From assembly GCA_015066365.1 (NCBI GenBank), contig SVON01000004.1:1-64000 (forward strand): a DNA stretch of 64,000 bases. Direction: 5' to 3'. The DNA comes from Oscillospiraceae bacterium (GTDB lineage: Bacteria > Bacillota > Clostridia > Oscillospirales > Acutalibacteraceae). The notes beneath the pieces were generated by a model. That model was given only the letters and a program-made list of their open reading frames with translations, did not search any database and had not been told where the DNA came from. This document shows, in pieces, positions 35,101-43,424 of the stretch. The position numbers and the translations under genes were made by a program. Every line of letters starts with the position of its first letter. The first letter of the stretch is position 1.

Positions 35101-35163
35101 TATGCGCGCTTAATCCTATTTTTCCCGCTACCTGTCTAATGCGCGGTTTTATGTATTGAGTGG

Positions 35164-35247
35164 ATACCCGGCATCGAAGATATCACCGCGCTGTGCCGTT
35201 ATTTCAAAGTCTCAGCGGATTATCTGTTAGGAATTACCGAGAAATAA
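35164..35247 (+). pseudogene. C-terminal remnant of a Xre-family HTH regulator
   Basis: Twenty-seven in-frame codons reading IPGIEDITALCRYFKVSADY and LLGITEK, then a stop. This is the end of a cI/Xre-type HTH domain (the VSADYLLG pattern). The reading frame has no start and no N-terminal half, so only a fragment remains. It sits directly before tRNA-Gly, among duplicated tRNA sequence, suggesting a decayed mobile element. Confidence 0.65.
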
Positions 35248-35277
35248 ATTTCCTTTGATTCCGCGACAAAATTTCCC

Positions 35278-35306
35278 TTGATTTTTCCAATTTGGTGTGA
35301 TATACT
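35278..35306 (+). promoter_or_regulatory. Promoter of tRNA-Gly
   Basis: TTGATT (35278-35283), 17-base spacer, TATACT (35301-35306), 18 bases before the mature tRNA 5' end. Confidence 0.75.
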
Positions 35307-35324
35307 TTCCCTTGTTCCGAATAC

Positions 35325-35398
35325 GCAGGGTTGGTATATCGGTATTACAGCGGCTTCCCAAGCCGTTAAGGCGGGTTCGACTCCCGTACCCTGCTCCA
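35325..35398 (+). tRNA. tRNA-Gly (anticodon CCC)
   Basis: A full cloverleaf: acceptor arms GCAGGGT and ACCCTGC, anticodon stem GCGGC/GCCGT with loop TTCCCAA (anticodon CCC), T arm GCGGG/CCCGT with TTCGACT, and an encoded CCA end after the discriminator T. It is followed by a terminator. The 3' half is duplicated 172 bases downstream. Confidence 0.95.
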
Positions 35399-35475
35399 AA
35401 AAAGACAGTCACCCTCTGGGTGGCTGTGTTTTTTTGAGTGGGTATATGGAGGAGAACACGAGAATTTACCGCTAG
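35379..35475 (+). repeat. Direct repeat copy 1: tRNA-Gly 3' part plus terminator
   Basis: Starts in the T arm of the tRNA, includes the acceptor 3' strand, CCA, the terminator (stem GACAGTCACCC / GGGTGGCTGT then seven T), and continues to about 35475. It is nearly identical to 35551-35647 at a distance of 172 bases. Confidence 0.9.
35399..35437 (+). terminator. Terminator of tRNA-Gly
   Basis: GACAGTCACCC and GGGTGGCTGT with a TCT loop, followed by TTTTTTT. An identical copy lies at 35571-35609 in the second repeat. Confidence 0.85.
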
Positions 35476-35485
35476 GTAAATTCAA

Positions 35486-35542
35486 GGAGTTCAGCATAAA
35501 ACCACCCGAAGCCAGCGCACACCCTGCCCGTTGCTGAACTCC
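35486..35542. repeat. Perfect 10-base inverted repeat between the two tRNA-derived repeats
   Basis: GGAGTTCAGC (35486-35495) and GCTGAACTCC (35533-35542) flank 37 bases. It fills most of the spacer between the two direct repeats. It could be a recombination or terminal-repeat trace. Confidence 0.6.
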
Positions 35543-35550
35543 AGGGTTCT

Positions 35551-35647
35551 GACTCCCGTACCCTGCTCCAAAAAAGACAGTCACCCTCTGGGTGGCTGTG
35601 TTTTTTTGAGTGGGTATATGGAGGAGAACACGAGAATTTACCGCCAG
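35551..35647 (+). repeat. Direct repeat copy 2: partial tRNA-Gly 3' end plus terminator
   Basis: GACTCCCGTACCCTGCTCCA, the last 20 bases of tRNA-Gly, followed by the same terminator and flank as copy 1, with one or two mismatches. GGGTTCT just before it is a one-base-inserted version of the T loop. There is no 5' half, so it is not a second tRNA gene. Its form matches an attachment-site duplication. Confidence 0.85.
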
Positions 35648-35715
35648 GAACATTTCATTCGGATGCCTGTCTTTTCCGTGCTTATAGAGTTTGGGAATAA
35701 GCAACGTCCATTTTT

Positions 35716-35757
35716 CCAAAAAAAGAGCCGTCACCCGTTGGGTGGCGGCTCTTTTTT
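35716..35757 (-). terminator. Terminator of the 93-residue protein gene
   Basis: AAAAAAGAGCCGCCACCC and GGGTGACGGCTCTTTTTT type stem on the minus strand with an AAC loop (one mismatch), followed by TTGG. It overlaps the stop codon at 35756. Confidence 0.85.
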
Positions 35758-36037
35758 ATTCTTCGTTGGCAAAAGCCTGATACTGCTCCCGCAGCCAATT
35801 CTCGGTGGCGGCAAGACCCTCTTCGTCCAGCGGGAACTGGGCGATGGCGCGCATCTCGGAAAGCTCGCTGCACTGCTCGCCGGTCCACACCGCCGCCTTG
35901 AAATGGGCGGCGCTATCCTCCTCTGCTTTCGCCTTGACCGGGTCCACCCGATAATTCAGCCCCTTATAACTGCCGGTAAAGGGGTTGCCGCTGGTAAAGA
36001 ACAGAATCCCCGGCAGGGGAAAATCGCGTAATGGCAT
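35756..36037 (-). CDS. Small conserved-type hypothetical protein (93 residues)
   Basis: Soluble, acidic protein with no recognised domain. It begins MPLRDFPLPGILFFTSGNPF and contains YKGLNYRVDPVKAKAEED, ending in ENWLREQYQAFANEE. AGGAGG lies before the ATG, a promoter is at 36067-36096 and a strong terminator follows, so it is a monocistronic expressed gene. Its composition is gene-like (Phe/Trp/Tyr at regular spacing), but no function can be given. Confidence 0.75.
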   Translation of the reverse strand: MPLRDFPLPGILFFTSGNPFTGSYKGLNYRVDPVKAKAEEDSAAHFKAAVWTGEQCSELSEMRAIAQFPLDEEGLAATENWLREQYQAFANEE

Positions 36038-36066
36038 CGTATTGACCTCCTACTTAACAGACGTGG

Positions 36067-36096
36067 ATTATAACAACCCCTCCGTCAAAAATCCAA
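36067..36096 (-). promoter_or_regulatory. Promoter of the 93-residue protein gene
   Basis: A perfect TATAAT (36067-36072) with TTGGAT (36091-36096) 18 bases upstream on the minus strand. Confidence 0.6.
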
Positions 36097-36176
36097 AAAT
36101 TTGCCCCCCTATGCAAGGGAGGTGCGCTGTTAGCGCGGCTAAAGCGGGGCGCCGAGGACGTCGCCCCCTACCGGTT

Positions 36177-36743
36177 TTACCCTAACTCAAACCGGAGCTG
36201 CTGCACCGTCTCCTCGGTCACCGCCAAGGTCTGGGGGTGAATATACAAAATCCGCCGCTGCTGCTTACGGGCGTAGCGCACCGTGGCGGCGGTGCCGGTA
36301 CGGCTGTCCGCCACGTCCACCTCACACACCGCCAACACCACCGAGGCCCGATCCACCATCCATCGGTTGCGCTGGCGGTAGCAGGCCGAAGGATCGTCGG
36401 AGGCGGTTTTTTCGTCAAACAGCACCTCCACCTGCTGACACGCGGCCAGAATACGGCGGTATTCCTTTTGCTGGGTCATCGGCCAATGGCTCTCCTGCCC
36501 CATAAAAGGCACCGCCGCCACCAACCGCAAGTCGGGGCAGGTGCTTTGCAACGCCACCACCTCGGCGGCGGCCCACAGATCCACCCCGGTGCTCATCCCG
36601 GAGATAAAGGTGCGCACCCCCTCGTCGTACAGACGGCGGATCTGCCCACCCAACGCCGCCTGCACCTGCTCGGGGCGCAACCCATCGGGAGAAAAGACAA
36701 AACGATGGGGACGATAGCCGGTAAAACAGCAGGTTTTCTCCAC
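36177..36743 (-). CDS. SLOG-family (DUF1273/YpsA-like) protein
   Basis: A 188-residue Rossmann-like protein of the SLOG/LOG nucleotide-binding superfamily. The N-terminus CCFTGYRPHRF and the glycine-rich FISGMSTGVDLWAAAEV near residue 47 match DUF1273 proteins. It continues with LRLVAAVPFMGQES and ends in a strand-rich region with YIHPQTLAV. Such proteins are thought to bind nucleotide-derived ligands; YpsA itself affects cell division in B. subtilis. It is transcribed alone from an extended -10 promoter. Confidence 0.85.
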   Translation of the reverse strand: MEKTCCFTGYRPHRFVFSPDGLRPEQVQAALGGQIRRLYDEGVRTFISGMSTGVDLWAAAEVVALQSTCPDLRLVAAVPFMGQESHWPMTQQKEYRRILAACQQVEVLFDEKTASDDPSACYRQRNRWMVDRASVVLAVCEVDVADSRTGTAATVRYARKQQRRILYIHPQTLAVTEETVQQLRFELG

Positions 36744-36775
36744 AACGTCCCCTCCCCTTTCGGTTGAATGGGATG

Positions 36776-36784
36776 ATTATACCA
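36776..36784 (-). promoter_or_regulatory. Extended -10 promoter of the SLOG gene
   Basis: TGGTATAAT on the minus strand (TATAAT at 36776-36781). There is no good -35 box, which fits an extended -10 promoter. Confidence 0.55.
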
Positions 36785-36811
36785 CAAAATTTCGGTTTTG
36801 GCTAGACCAAA

Positions 36812-36840
36812 AATAAAAAAGCCGGGGCAACCGCCCCGAC
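36812..36840 (-). terminator. Terminator of the CarD-like gene
   Basis: CGGGGC and GCCCCG with a GGTT loop on the minus strand, followed by GCTTTTTTATTTTT. Confidence 0.8.
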
Positions 36841-36843
36841 CCT

Positions 36844-37347
36844 TTATAGTCGTTGGAGTATGTAGTTGACCACTTCCTTGCGCGGAATGCTCAGCACCAT
36901 CGAAAACTCCTCGTCGATCAGCCGCATACACTCCTGCAACGTGGCATCGTCCATCGAGGACAAGCGCTTGCCCAGGGCTTGCCTTTCCTCTTTTTTGCGG
37001 AACAAACAGCAAATCAGCCGAATCAGCATCCGCCGGTCATTACCGGTGGTGACGGTGCGATAAAACGCGATGCGGGCAGAGCGGTCGTCGATCCACTGCA
37101 ACCGCTCACTATCGGCGTCCGACAGGAGAAGGTCAATCTCCTCTCGGGTCAGCAGAGGGCTGATCTTGGACAGCAAGGCCTCGTTATCGCAAGGGACGAA
37201 CACGGATGACCGCCCATCGCTCACCGGACACAACACGAAGTATTGGTTTTTCTCCTTCCCCATGGCGATGGTTTTCTTCTCCTGAACCAGACACACGCCG
37301 GTCTTGCCGTACAGCACGTAGCTACCCACCGCTATCGATTGGCTCAT
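36844..37347 (-). CDS. CarD-like transcriptional regulator
   Basis: A 167-residue protein of the CarD/CdnL family, which bind the RNA polymerase beta subunit and stabilise open complexes. The N-terminal Tudor-like domain shows IAVGSYVLYGKTGVCLVQE and YFVLCPVSDGRSSVFVPCDN. The C-terminal helical domain has RKKEERQALGKRLSSMDDATLQ (partial). An AAAGGGGTGA site precedes the ATG. It has its own promoter and terminator, and no obvious partner gene is adjacent. Confidence 0.9.
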   Translation of the reverse strand: MSQSIAVGSYVLYGKTGVCLVQEKKTIAMGKEKNQYFVLCPVSDGRSSVFVPCDNEALLSKISPLLTREEIDLLLSDADSERLQWIDDRSARIAFYRTVTTGNDRRMLIRLICCLFRKKEERQALGKRLSSMDDATLQECMRLIDEEFSMVLSIPRKEVVNYILQRL

Positions 37348-37388
37348 TGGTGTTCACCCCTTTCACGCGTTAAATGGATAATAAAATC

Positions 37389-37417
37389 ATTTTACCACAC
37401 TTTTCCGGCAATTTCAA
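37389..37417 (-). promoter_or_regulatory. Promoter of the CarD-like gene
   Basis: TTGAAA (37412-37417), 17-base spacer, TAAAAT (37389-37394) on the minus strand. Confidence 0.65.
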
Positions 37418-37511
37418 AGGGCAAAATGCACAAAATTTCAGCACTTTTCAAGAGGTAATAAACAAGCAAAGGTGACAAACGCAGGCGCCCGAAAAAGCCC
37501 GCCGTTAAGCC

Positions 37512-37550
37512 AAAGATAAAGGGGTAAAGCCAAAAAGCTTTACCCCTAGT
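37512..37550 (-). terminator. Terminator of the mreB-like gene
   Basis: AGGGGTAAAGC and GCTTTACCCCT form an 11-base stem with a TTTTTG loop, followed by TTATCTTT. It is ten bases after the stop codon. Confidence 0.85.
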
Positions 37551-37557
37551 TGTTAGG

Positions 37558-38586
37558 TTAATTTGTGACGTTATCCGACAGACGATAGGAGAAATTGCTC
37601 AAATCGTACACCTTAGAGAAGGAGGAAGCGTACTGGAGTGCCATACCGGCCCCCACCGCTACACACAGCGCCGGATCCTGCGCCACCCGGCAGGCGATAC
37701 CGGTGGCCTGCTCTACCAGTTCCGGCAAACGGCGCAGACACGCCAAGCCCCCGGTCAGGTGAATCCCGGTTTCCATAATATCACCGGCCAACTCCGGCGG
37801 GGTAATCTCCAGCACCTGCGCGATCATCTCCAACAGCGTCCGCAACGGCTCGGCAATAGCGGCACAGATCTCATCGGAGGTGACCGTTACCACCCGGGGA
37901 AGACCGGTCATGGAATCCCGCCCCTTGGCCTCATCGGTCAGCACCGGCTCCATCGGCAGGGCGCAACCGATCTGAATTTTTAAGCGTTCTGCCATGGGCT
38001 CGCTAATGATCAGGCCGTATTGAGCCCGCAGATACCGCACGATGGCCTCGTCCATAGCGGCGCCGGCCATCCGCACCGAAGAAGAAACCGCCTCCCCCTT
38101 AAGGGACAACACCGAAGCGTCCACGGTGCCGGCTCCCACGTTGACCAACATCTGCCCTTTGGGCAGGCTCACGTCCACCCCGGCACCGATAGCCGCCGCC
38201 ACCGTCTCCGGCACCAGCGTCACCCGACGGGCACCGGCCGAGATCACCGCCTCGATAAAGGAACGGCGCTCCACCTCGGTAAGCTGCTCCGCCACGCTCA
38301 CCGCCACGCAAGGCTTGGTGATGCGGTTGGAGCAGACCTGCGAAAGACAACACCGGAGCAGTTTTTCCGCCAGGTCGTAGGAGGCGATCACGCCGTTCTG
38401 TACCGGACGCACCGCCACGATGGACTCCGGAGTGCGTCCCAGCATCGCCTCCGCCTCGGCACCATAGGCGATAACCCGCTCATCCTCACGAGTGACCGCC
38501 ACCACCGCCGGCTCGTCCAGCACCACGCCTTTACCCGGCTGGTAGATAACGATGCGGGAGGTGCCCAAATCAATTCCTAAATTCAT
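37558..38586 (-). CDS. mreB: MreB-family actin-like protein
   Basis: A 342-residue actin-fold ATPase of the rod-shape-determining family, which guides cell-wall elongation under the membrane. MNLGIDLGTSRIVIY is the phosphate-1 motif, LVPETVAAAIGAG and MLVNVGAGTVDASVLSL follow, and GIHLTGGLACLRRLPEL is the adenosine motif. AAGGAG is eight bases before the ATG at 38586; an in-frame upstream start is less supported. It is monocistronic and separate from mreCD, so it may be an Mbl/MreBH-type paralogue; several standard residues (such as GTAN and DxGGGT) read GTSR and NVGAGT. Confidence 0.88.
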   Translation of the reverse strand: MNLGIDLGTSRIVIYQPGKGVVLDEPAVVAVTREDERVIAYGAEAEAMLGRTPESIVAVRPVQNGVIASYDLAEKLLRCCLSQVCSNRITKPCVAVSVAEQLTEVERRSFIEAVISAGARRVTLVPETVAAAIGAGVDVSLPKGQMLVNVGAGTVDASVLSLKGEAVSSSVRMAGAAMDEAIVRYLRAQYGLIISEPMAERLKIQIGCALPMEPVLTDEAKGRDSMTGLPRVVTVTSDEICAAIAEPLRTLLEMIAQVLEITPPELAGDIMETGIHLTGGLACLRRLPELVEQATGIACRVAQDPALCVAVGAGMALQYASSFSKVYDLSNFSYRLSDNVTN

Positions 38587-38618
38587 ACACAAGTCTCCTT
38601 GGACGTTCAAATAACGCC

Positions 38619-38647
38619 ATTATACATCAGGATTCGTCCTTTTTCAA
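38619..38647 (-). promoter_or_regulatory. sigma-A promoter of the mreB-like gene
   Basis: TTGAAA (38642-38647), 17-base spacer, a perfect TATAAT (38619-38624) on the minus strand. The -35 lies in the last codons of the ComF-like gene. Confidence 0.8.
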
Positions 38648-39340
38648 GAGGGCAGCTGCCGCGGTGACGGCATACACCTCTTTGGCACCGTAAATCTTCA
38701 GCATTTTGGCGCATTCATCCAACGTGCTTCCGGTGGTGGTCACGTCGTCCACCAACAAATAGGTGCCGCCGGCCACCTCTCCCACCACGTCAAACACCCC
38801 CAACAGGTTGCCCCGGCGGTGTACCGCCGTCAGCTCCTTCTGGGGTACGGTGTGGGTAAGTTTTTTCAGCACCGGCGTGTAGGGCACCTCCAACCGCTTG
38901 GCCAACGCCTTTGCCAGGGCGGCGGCCTGGTCGAAACCACGCTGTTGCCACTCTTTTTTATGCATCGGTACCGACACCACGCCATCAAACGTGATACCGC
39001 CGTATTCCCGCCGCACCGTTTCTGCCATCGCCTCGGCAAAGCCCCGGGCCGTCACCGCTATATTCTGCTCTTTCAGATACAGAATACCTCTGCGTGCCTG
39101 ATCCTTATGGTAAAAGGGGCTGACACAGCGGGCATAGTGGCGGCTATGGCCGCCGCAGTGGCAATCGTCCTCGTTGCGGCCACATCGATCACACACCGGG
39201 GGCAGAATATAGGGAGCGTGGGCGGCACAATCCGGGCACAGCCTCTGCCGGGGCAAAAGGATCTCGTTACACAGATAGCAATGATGCGGAAAAAGCATCT
39301 GCCCCGCCACCGCCACCACGGTTTTCAGCCACGCCCTCAC
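38627..39340 (-). CDS. ComF-like phosphoribosyltransferase-domain protein
   Basis: A 237-residue protein. It starts at a GTG (39340) in a GTGA overlap with recD2. The N-terminus has a zinc-ribbon with CYLC, CPDC, CDRC and CHC. The C-terminal phosphoribosyltransferase domain has YLLVDDVTTTGSTLDECAKML. In transformable bacteria ComF is needed for DNA uptake; in others it is of unknown use. Together with dprA it hints at a competence-related DNA uptake ability, but no pilus genes are in view. Confidence 0.9.
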   Translation of the reverse strand: MRAWLKTVVAVAGQMLFPHHCYLCNEILLPRQRLCPDCAAHAPYILPPVCDRCGRNEDDCHCGGHSRHYARCVSPFYHKDQARRGILYLKEQNIAVTARGFAEAMAETVRREYGGITFDGVVSVPMHKKEWQQRGFDQAAALAKALAKRLEVPYTPVLKKLTHTVPQKELTAVHRRGNLLGVFDVVGEVAGGTYLLVDDVTTTGSTLDECAKMLKIYGAKEVYAVTAAAALLKKDES

Positions 39341-41562
39341 AGCCCGATCACCCCGGTTTCCAGCAAAAAGGTCTTTAGACCGGTATACCGCAGGGTTTTG
39401 CGGTCGTTTTCGATCATTTTGTTCAGCGTCTCCCGGCTCCCCACCAAAACCAGCAGGTTTTTGGCGCGGGTGACGGCGGTATACAACAGATTGCGGTAGC
39501 ACAGATGGGGGGTGTTGCGGAACACCGGCATCACCACCGCCTCAAACTCGCTGCCCTGACTTTTATGTACCGTAATGGCGTAGGCCAGTTCCAGATCCTG
39601 AGCATCCTGCTTGGTATAGGTGGCCACCCGGTCATCGTACCGGACGGTGAGAATATCCTCCCGCAGGCGCACCTCTTCCAGCACGCCGATATCGCCGTTG
39701 AAGATACCGCTGCCATTCTCTCCGTCATCCCGTATCCAGGGGATGTCGTAGTTGTTGCGGTTGTGCATCACCTTGTCGCCCACCCGCAGGACGACACCCT
39801 CCACCGTTACCTCCGCTTTTTTCTTATCCGGCGGGTTCAGTTCCGCCTGTAGGCGGCGATTAACCTCAGCGGTGCCGATCTCGCCCTTACGTCCGGCGCA
39901 CAGCACCTGGATGCCGTTGAGATGGGTGTAGCCATACGCCGCCGGCAACCGCCGACAGCAGAGGTCCAGCACCGTTTGGTTTACCTCAGTGGCAGAGGGA
40001 CGGGGCATAAAGAAGCAATCGCCCTTGTTGTCCAATTCCATAGCTTGTCCCGCTACAATGCGGTGGGCGTTAAAAACAATGCGGCTCTCTAGTGCCTGGC
40101 GGAACACCTGGGTCAGTTGCACCACCGGCACCGTGCCGCTCTCTATCAGATCCTGCAGCACGCATCCGGCCCCCACCGCCGGCAACTGGTCGGTATCCCC
40201 CACCAAAATCAGGCGGCAACCGGTTTTGGTGGCTCTGAGCAGACTCTCAAACAGCAGTACGTCCACCATCGACATCTCGTCCACCACAATCGCATCCGCC
40301 TCTAAGGGGTTCTTTTCGTTGCGGTCAAACACCGGGGCGTCACTATCATCCCACTTGACCTCCAACAGCCGATGGAGGGTCTTGGCCTCACGTCCGGTGA
40401 GCTGAGAGATCCGCTTGGCGGCGCGCCCGGTGGGGGCGGCAATCGCCACCGTCTCCCCCATGCTCTCTAGCAGAGTGATGATCCCCCGCAACGTGGTGGT
40501 CTTACCGGTGCCGGGACCGCCGGTCAAAATCAGCGATCCGGTGGCAATGGCCTCCACCATTGCCCGGCGCTGTTGTTCTTCGTATTCAATGTGAAAATTT
40601 CGTTCCATCGCGTCGATGCGCAACTCGATATCCTGGGCTTCCACCGGGCAGGTGGTGCTCATCAGCCGCATCCGCACCGCAATAAAACTCTCCGCCTCAA
40701 ACAAGCGGGGCAGGAACAGGAAAGGTCGACCGTTCAGCATCTGCTGACGGAGCAAAAAGCCCTCGATCATTCGGTCCACCGCTATCTCAACCGCGTCTTC
40801 CGCCACCTCTAACAGCGCAGACGCCGCAGGAATCACCTTGTCCCGGGGCAGGCAGGTATGCCCGTTGCCCAGGTTGTGCCGCAACACGTACTGCACCCCC
40901 GCCTCCAGGCGGTTGTCGTCCATTTTGTTACCGGACAAAGCCATCGCAATCTGATCCGCCCGCTCAAACCCGATATACAACCCAGGCGAACAGAGCAGAT
41001 AGGGATTCTCTTTGATCTTATGGATGGTGGCGGCACCAAACCTTTTCCAACATCGCAGAGCCTCGTTGACCGTCAGGCCGTAGCCGGAAAAGGTCATCAC
41101 TACCTCCCGTAGACCGAACTGGGAACAGAAGCTCTGCCCCATCTCCCGGGCTTTGGCCAGGGTAATGCCCTTGATTTTTGCCAGTTCGGTGGGATCCTCT
41201 TCCAAAATCCGCAGAGAATCCGCTCCGAACTTATCCACGATCTTGGCCGCCGTTGCCGGGCCGATGCCCTTGACCGCGCCGGAAGCCAGATACCGCAGAA
41301 TGGCGGTAGCATCGGTGGGCAGGGTACTCTCACAGGCGGTAGCCTTAAACTGTTTACCAAAAGAGGGGTGCTCGGTCCACGCCCCCTGCAAGCGGAGGTT
41401 TTCCCCCACCTGCACCCGGGGCAGGACCCCCACCACCGTTTCAATGGTGTCACCGGTGTCCAGTTCCAACACGGTCCAGCCGTTGTCCTCGTTACAAAAC
41501 ACAACGTGATCCACCGTGCCGGTGAGCACCTCTTCGGTTGTTATTTTTTCCAGTTCAGACAC
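39337..41562 (-). CDS. recD2: RecD2-type ATP-dependent DNA helicase
   Basis: A 741-residue 5'-3' superfamily 1 helicase acting without RecBC. The long N-terminal region has helix-hairpin-helix type segments (VKGIGPATAAKIVDKFG). Motif I is LTGGPGTGKTTTLRG near residue 345, motif II is IVVDEMSMVDVLL, and later motifs include LVGDTDQLPAVGAG and ITVHKSQGSEFEAV. The start is GTG with AAAGGAGT eight bases upstream. It is probably transcribed with the comF-like gene. Confidence 0.95.
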   Translation of the reverse strand: MSELEKITTEEVLTGTVDHVVFCNEDNGWTVLELDTGDTIETVVGVLPRVQVGENLRLQGAWTEHPSFGKQFKATACESTLPTDATAILRYLASGAVKGIGPATAAKIVDKFGADSLRILEEDPTELAKIKGITLAKAREMGQSFCSQFGLREVVMTFSGYGLTVNEALRCWKRFGAATIHKIKENPYLLCSPGLYIGFERADQIAMALSGNKMDDNRLEAGVQYVLRHNLGNGHTCLPRDKVIPAASALLEVAEDAVEIAVDRMIEGFLLRQQMLNGRPFLFLPRLFEAESFIAVRMRLMSTTCPVEAQDIELRIDAMERNFHIEYEEQQRRAMVEAIATGSLILTGGPGTGKTTTLRGIITLLESMGETVAIAAPTGRAAKRISQLTGREAKTLHRLLEVKWDDSDAPVFDRNEKNPLEADAIVVDEMSMVDVLLFESLLRATKTGCRLILVGDTDQLPAVGAGCVLQDLIESGTVPVVQLTQVFRQALESRIVFNAHRIVAGQAMELDNKGDCFFMPRPSATEVNQTVLDLCCRRLPAAYGYTHLNGIQVLCAGRKGEIGTAEVNRRLQAELNPPDKKKAEVTVEGVVLRVGDKVMHNRNNYDIPWIRDDGENGSGIFNGDIGVLEEVRLREDILTVRYDDRVATYTKQDAQDLELAYAITVHKSQGSEFEAVVMPVFRNTPHLCYRNLLYTAVTRAKNLLVLVGSRETLNKMIENDRKTLRYTGLKTFLLETGVIGL

Positions 41563-41585
41563 GGTGGTTCACTCCTTTTCTTTTC

Positions 41586-41921
41586 CTACGTCAGCCAATC
41601 CAGCAATTCGGTCAGCTGTTCTTTGGTCACCGGAACGATGCCCGGTGCCTCGTCAAATATCTTATCCATTTCCGCTTGGGACTCTTCCCCCTCCTCCGGC
41701 AACAGCACCAGCGTGCACCGGCATCCCGACGGGTCATCCCACACCGCCTGCCCCTGCAGGCACCGCACCAGAGGGGCCAACGCCGCCCGATTGCGGGGTA
41801 CCGCCACCCGGCAACACACCGCACACCCCGGGCAGCGCACAAACCACAGGCACAACCGCCGTATCAGCGCCACACAGCCGTACAGCGCCAACAGCACCAA
41901 CACCGTCCAACCAACCACCAT
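41586..41921 (-). CDS. Small membrane protein upstream of recD2 (111 residues)
   Basis: No recognised family. It has an N-terminal membrane helix (about 2-20, VGWTVLVLLALYGCVAL), a Cys-rich short segment (CPGCAVCCR near residue 30), and a soluble C-terminus ending KEQLTELLDWLT. AGGAGG is seven bases before the ATG. It lies only 23 bases in front of recD2, so it may be co-transcribed. A role in the membrane is inferred from the helix alone. Confidence 0.6.
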   Translation of the reverse strand: MVVGWTVLVLLALYGCVALIRRLCLWFVRCPGCAVCCRVAVPRNRAALAPLVRCLQGQAVWDDPSGCRCTLVLLPEEGEESQAEMDKIFDEAPGIVPVTKEQLTELLDWLT

Positions 41922-41978
41922 ACCTTGCCCTCCTCACCGGCTATTCTAGCCCAGTGTATGCATAGGACAAGAGGGGTG

Positions 41979-43394
41979 TCACCGCCTTTTGGCGGCGTTA
42001 TACCGGCTGATGGGCTGGCGGAACAACAAGCGCATCAGCGCTCTGCCGTCAAAGGGGATCACCGGGTATAAATAATGCCCGCCAATGGCGGTCCGGGTGG
42101 TCAATAGCACCACCAGCATCACCGCCATCCCCAACAGCAATCCCCAGCCGTGAAGCAACCAGGTGCATAACAAAAACAGGATGCGGAACAGCTTAAAGGC
42201 ATAGGTAAGCTCGTGGCTGGGCTGGGTGAAGGAGGCAATCGCCACAAAGGCCATATAGGCCAGCAATTCGGAAGAGAATATCCCCGCCTGCACCGCGAAC
42301 TCGCCAAACACCAACGCCCCCACCAAGCTGAGGGCGTTGCTCAAAGAAGAGGGCGTGTTCAGCGCCGCCAACTTAATCGCGTCGATGAGCACCTCTACCA
42401 AAAGCAGTTGTACGATCAAGGGAATAGGCCCCATTTTTTCAACACGGATAAACTCCAACGCCGGAGGGATCCGGTCGGGGTTCTGCATCAACCAGTACCA
42501 CACCGGGGTCAAGAACAGCGTTGTGACAAATATCAAGCCACGGACAAACCGCAGATAGCTGCCCACGATCGGCGGGAAATAGAAATCGTTGGTGTCCTGG
42601 GCAAAATCAAAAATCGAAGTGGGAAGCAACATCGCCGCCGGAGAATTGTCCACCAACAGCACGATCTGCCCCTCGGCGATAGCGGCCGCAGCCGCATCGG
42701 GGCGCTCGGTATACCGCACCCGTGGAAAGGGGTTGTACCACTGGCGGCGGAGCAAACACTCCGCCAAGCTCTCCTGCCCCATGGTCAGCGTGGGGATGGT
42801 GATGCTTTTGAGCCGCTCCTGCACCTGCTTGAGGTATTCCTTATCCACCCGGTCAGACAGATAACAGATACACACGTCGGTGGCAGAAATGCTCCCCACC
42901 GGCACCACCTCCAGCGACAAGGCAGGATCCCGCAGGCGGCGGCGAATCAGGGCGGCGTTGAACACCAGCGTTTCCACCAGTCCGTCCCGGCTGCCCCGCA
43001 GCACCCGGTCGGTCTCCGGCTCCTCTACCCCGCGCACCGGATAGGTACGGGTGTCGATGAGCACCACCCGGTCAATGCCCTCCACCACCAAAGCGGTGGC
43101 ACCGGACAGCACCTGAGTCACCGCCCGCTCCAGATCGGCGGTGTGGTCCACCTCAACGTAGGTGATAAACCGGGCGATAAAATCCGCCGCATCGGTGACC
43201 CCGGTCAGGTCCTCCGGCGGGATCTTGGATAGATACTGAAGCATCTTCTCCAGCACCTCGTCCTTGGTAAAGCCGTCCACAAAAAACAGCGTGCCGGGGC
43301 GATGTCCCACGTTGACAGCCCGACTCATTAGGTCAAAGCTGGCATCCACCCGCAGCTTGCGCTTCAGACGATCCACCATTTCCAGATAGGTCAT
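41979..43394 (-). CDS. SpoVAF/GerA-family spore membrane protein
   Basis: A 471-residue protein of the GerA/SpoVAF family, which lie in the inner spore membrane and take part in germination. A soluble N-terminal half (about 1-285) contains FFVDGFTKDEVLEKM and FNAALIRRRLRDP. The C-terminal half has about five membrane helices with FIRVEKMGPIPLIVQLLLVE and FTQPSHELTYAFKLFRILF. The ATG at 43394 is eight bases from AAGGAG; an earlier GTG touches that site. It is not accompanied by GerB or GerC partners or by spoVA genes in the window, and a possible forespore-type promoter precedes it. Confidence 0.88.
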   Translation of the reverse strand: MTYLEMVDRLKRKLRVDASFDLMSRAVNVGHRPGTLFFVDGFTKDEVLEKMLQYLSKIPPEDLTGVTDAADFIARFITYVEVDHTADLERAVTQVLSGATALVVEGIDRVVLIDTRTYPVRGVEEPETDRVLRGSRDGLVETLVFNAALIRRRLRDPALSLEVVPVGSISATDVCICYLSDRVDKEYLKQVQERLKSITIPTLTMGQESLAECLLRRQWYNPFPRVRYTERPDAAAAAIAEGQIVLLVDNSPAAMLLPTSIFDFAQDTNDFYFPPIVGSYLRFVRGLIFVTTLFLTPVWYWLMQNPDRIPPALEFIRVEKMGPIPLIVQLLLVEVLIDAIKLAALNTPSSLSNALSLVGALVFGEFAVQAGIFSSELLAYMAFVAIASFTQPSHELTYAFKLFRILFLLCTWLLHGWGLLLGMAVMLVVLLTTRTAIGGHYLYPVIPFDGRALMRLLFRQPISRYNAAKRR

Positions 43395-43424
43395 AGCATA
43401 CACTCCTTGTTTTAGTCGGAGTTA

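Noticed and set aside
35551..35570. A second tRNA-Gly gene
   Set aside because: Only the last 20 bases of the T arm and acceptor are present; the D and anticodon arms are missing, so it is a duplicated 3' end.
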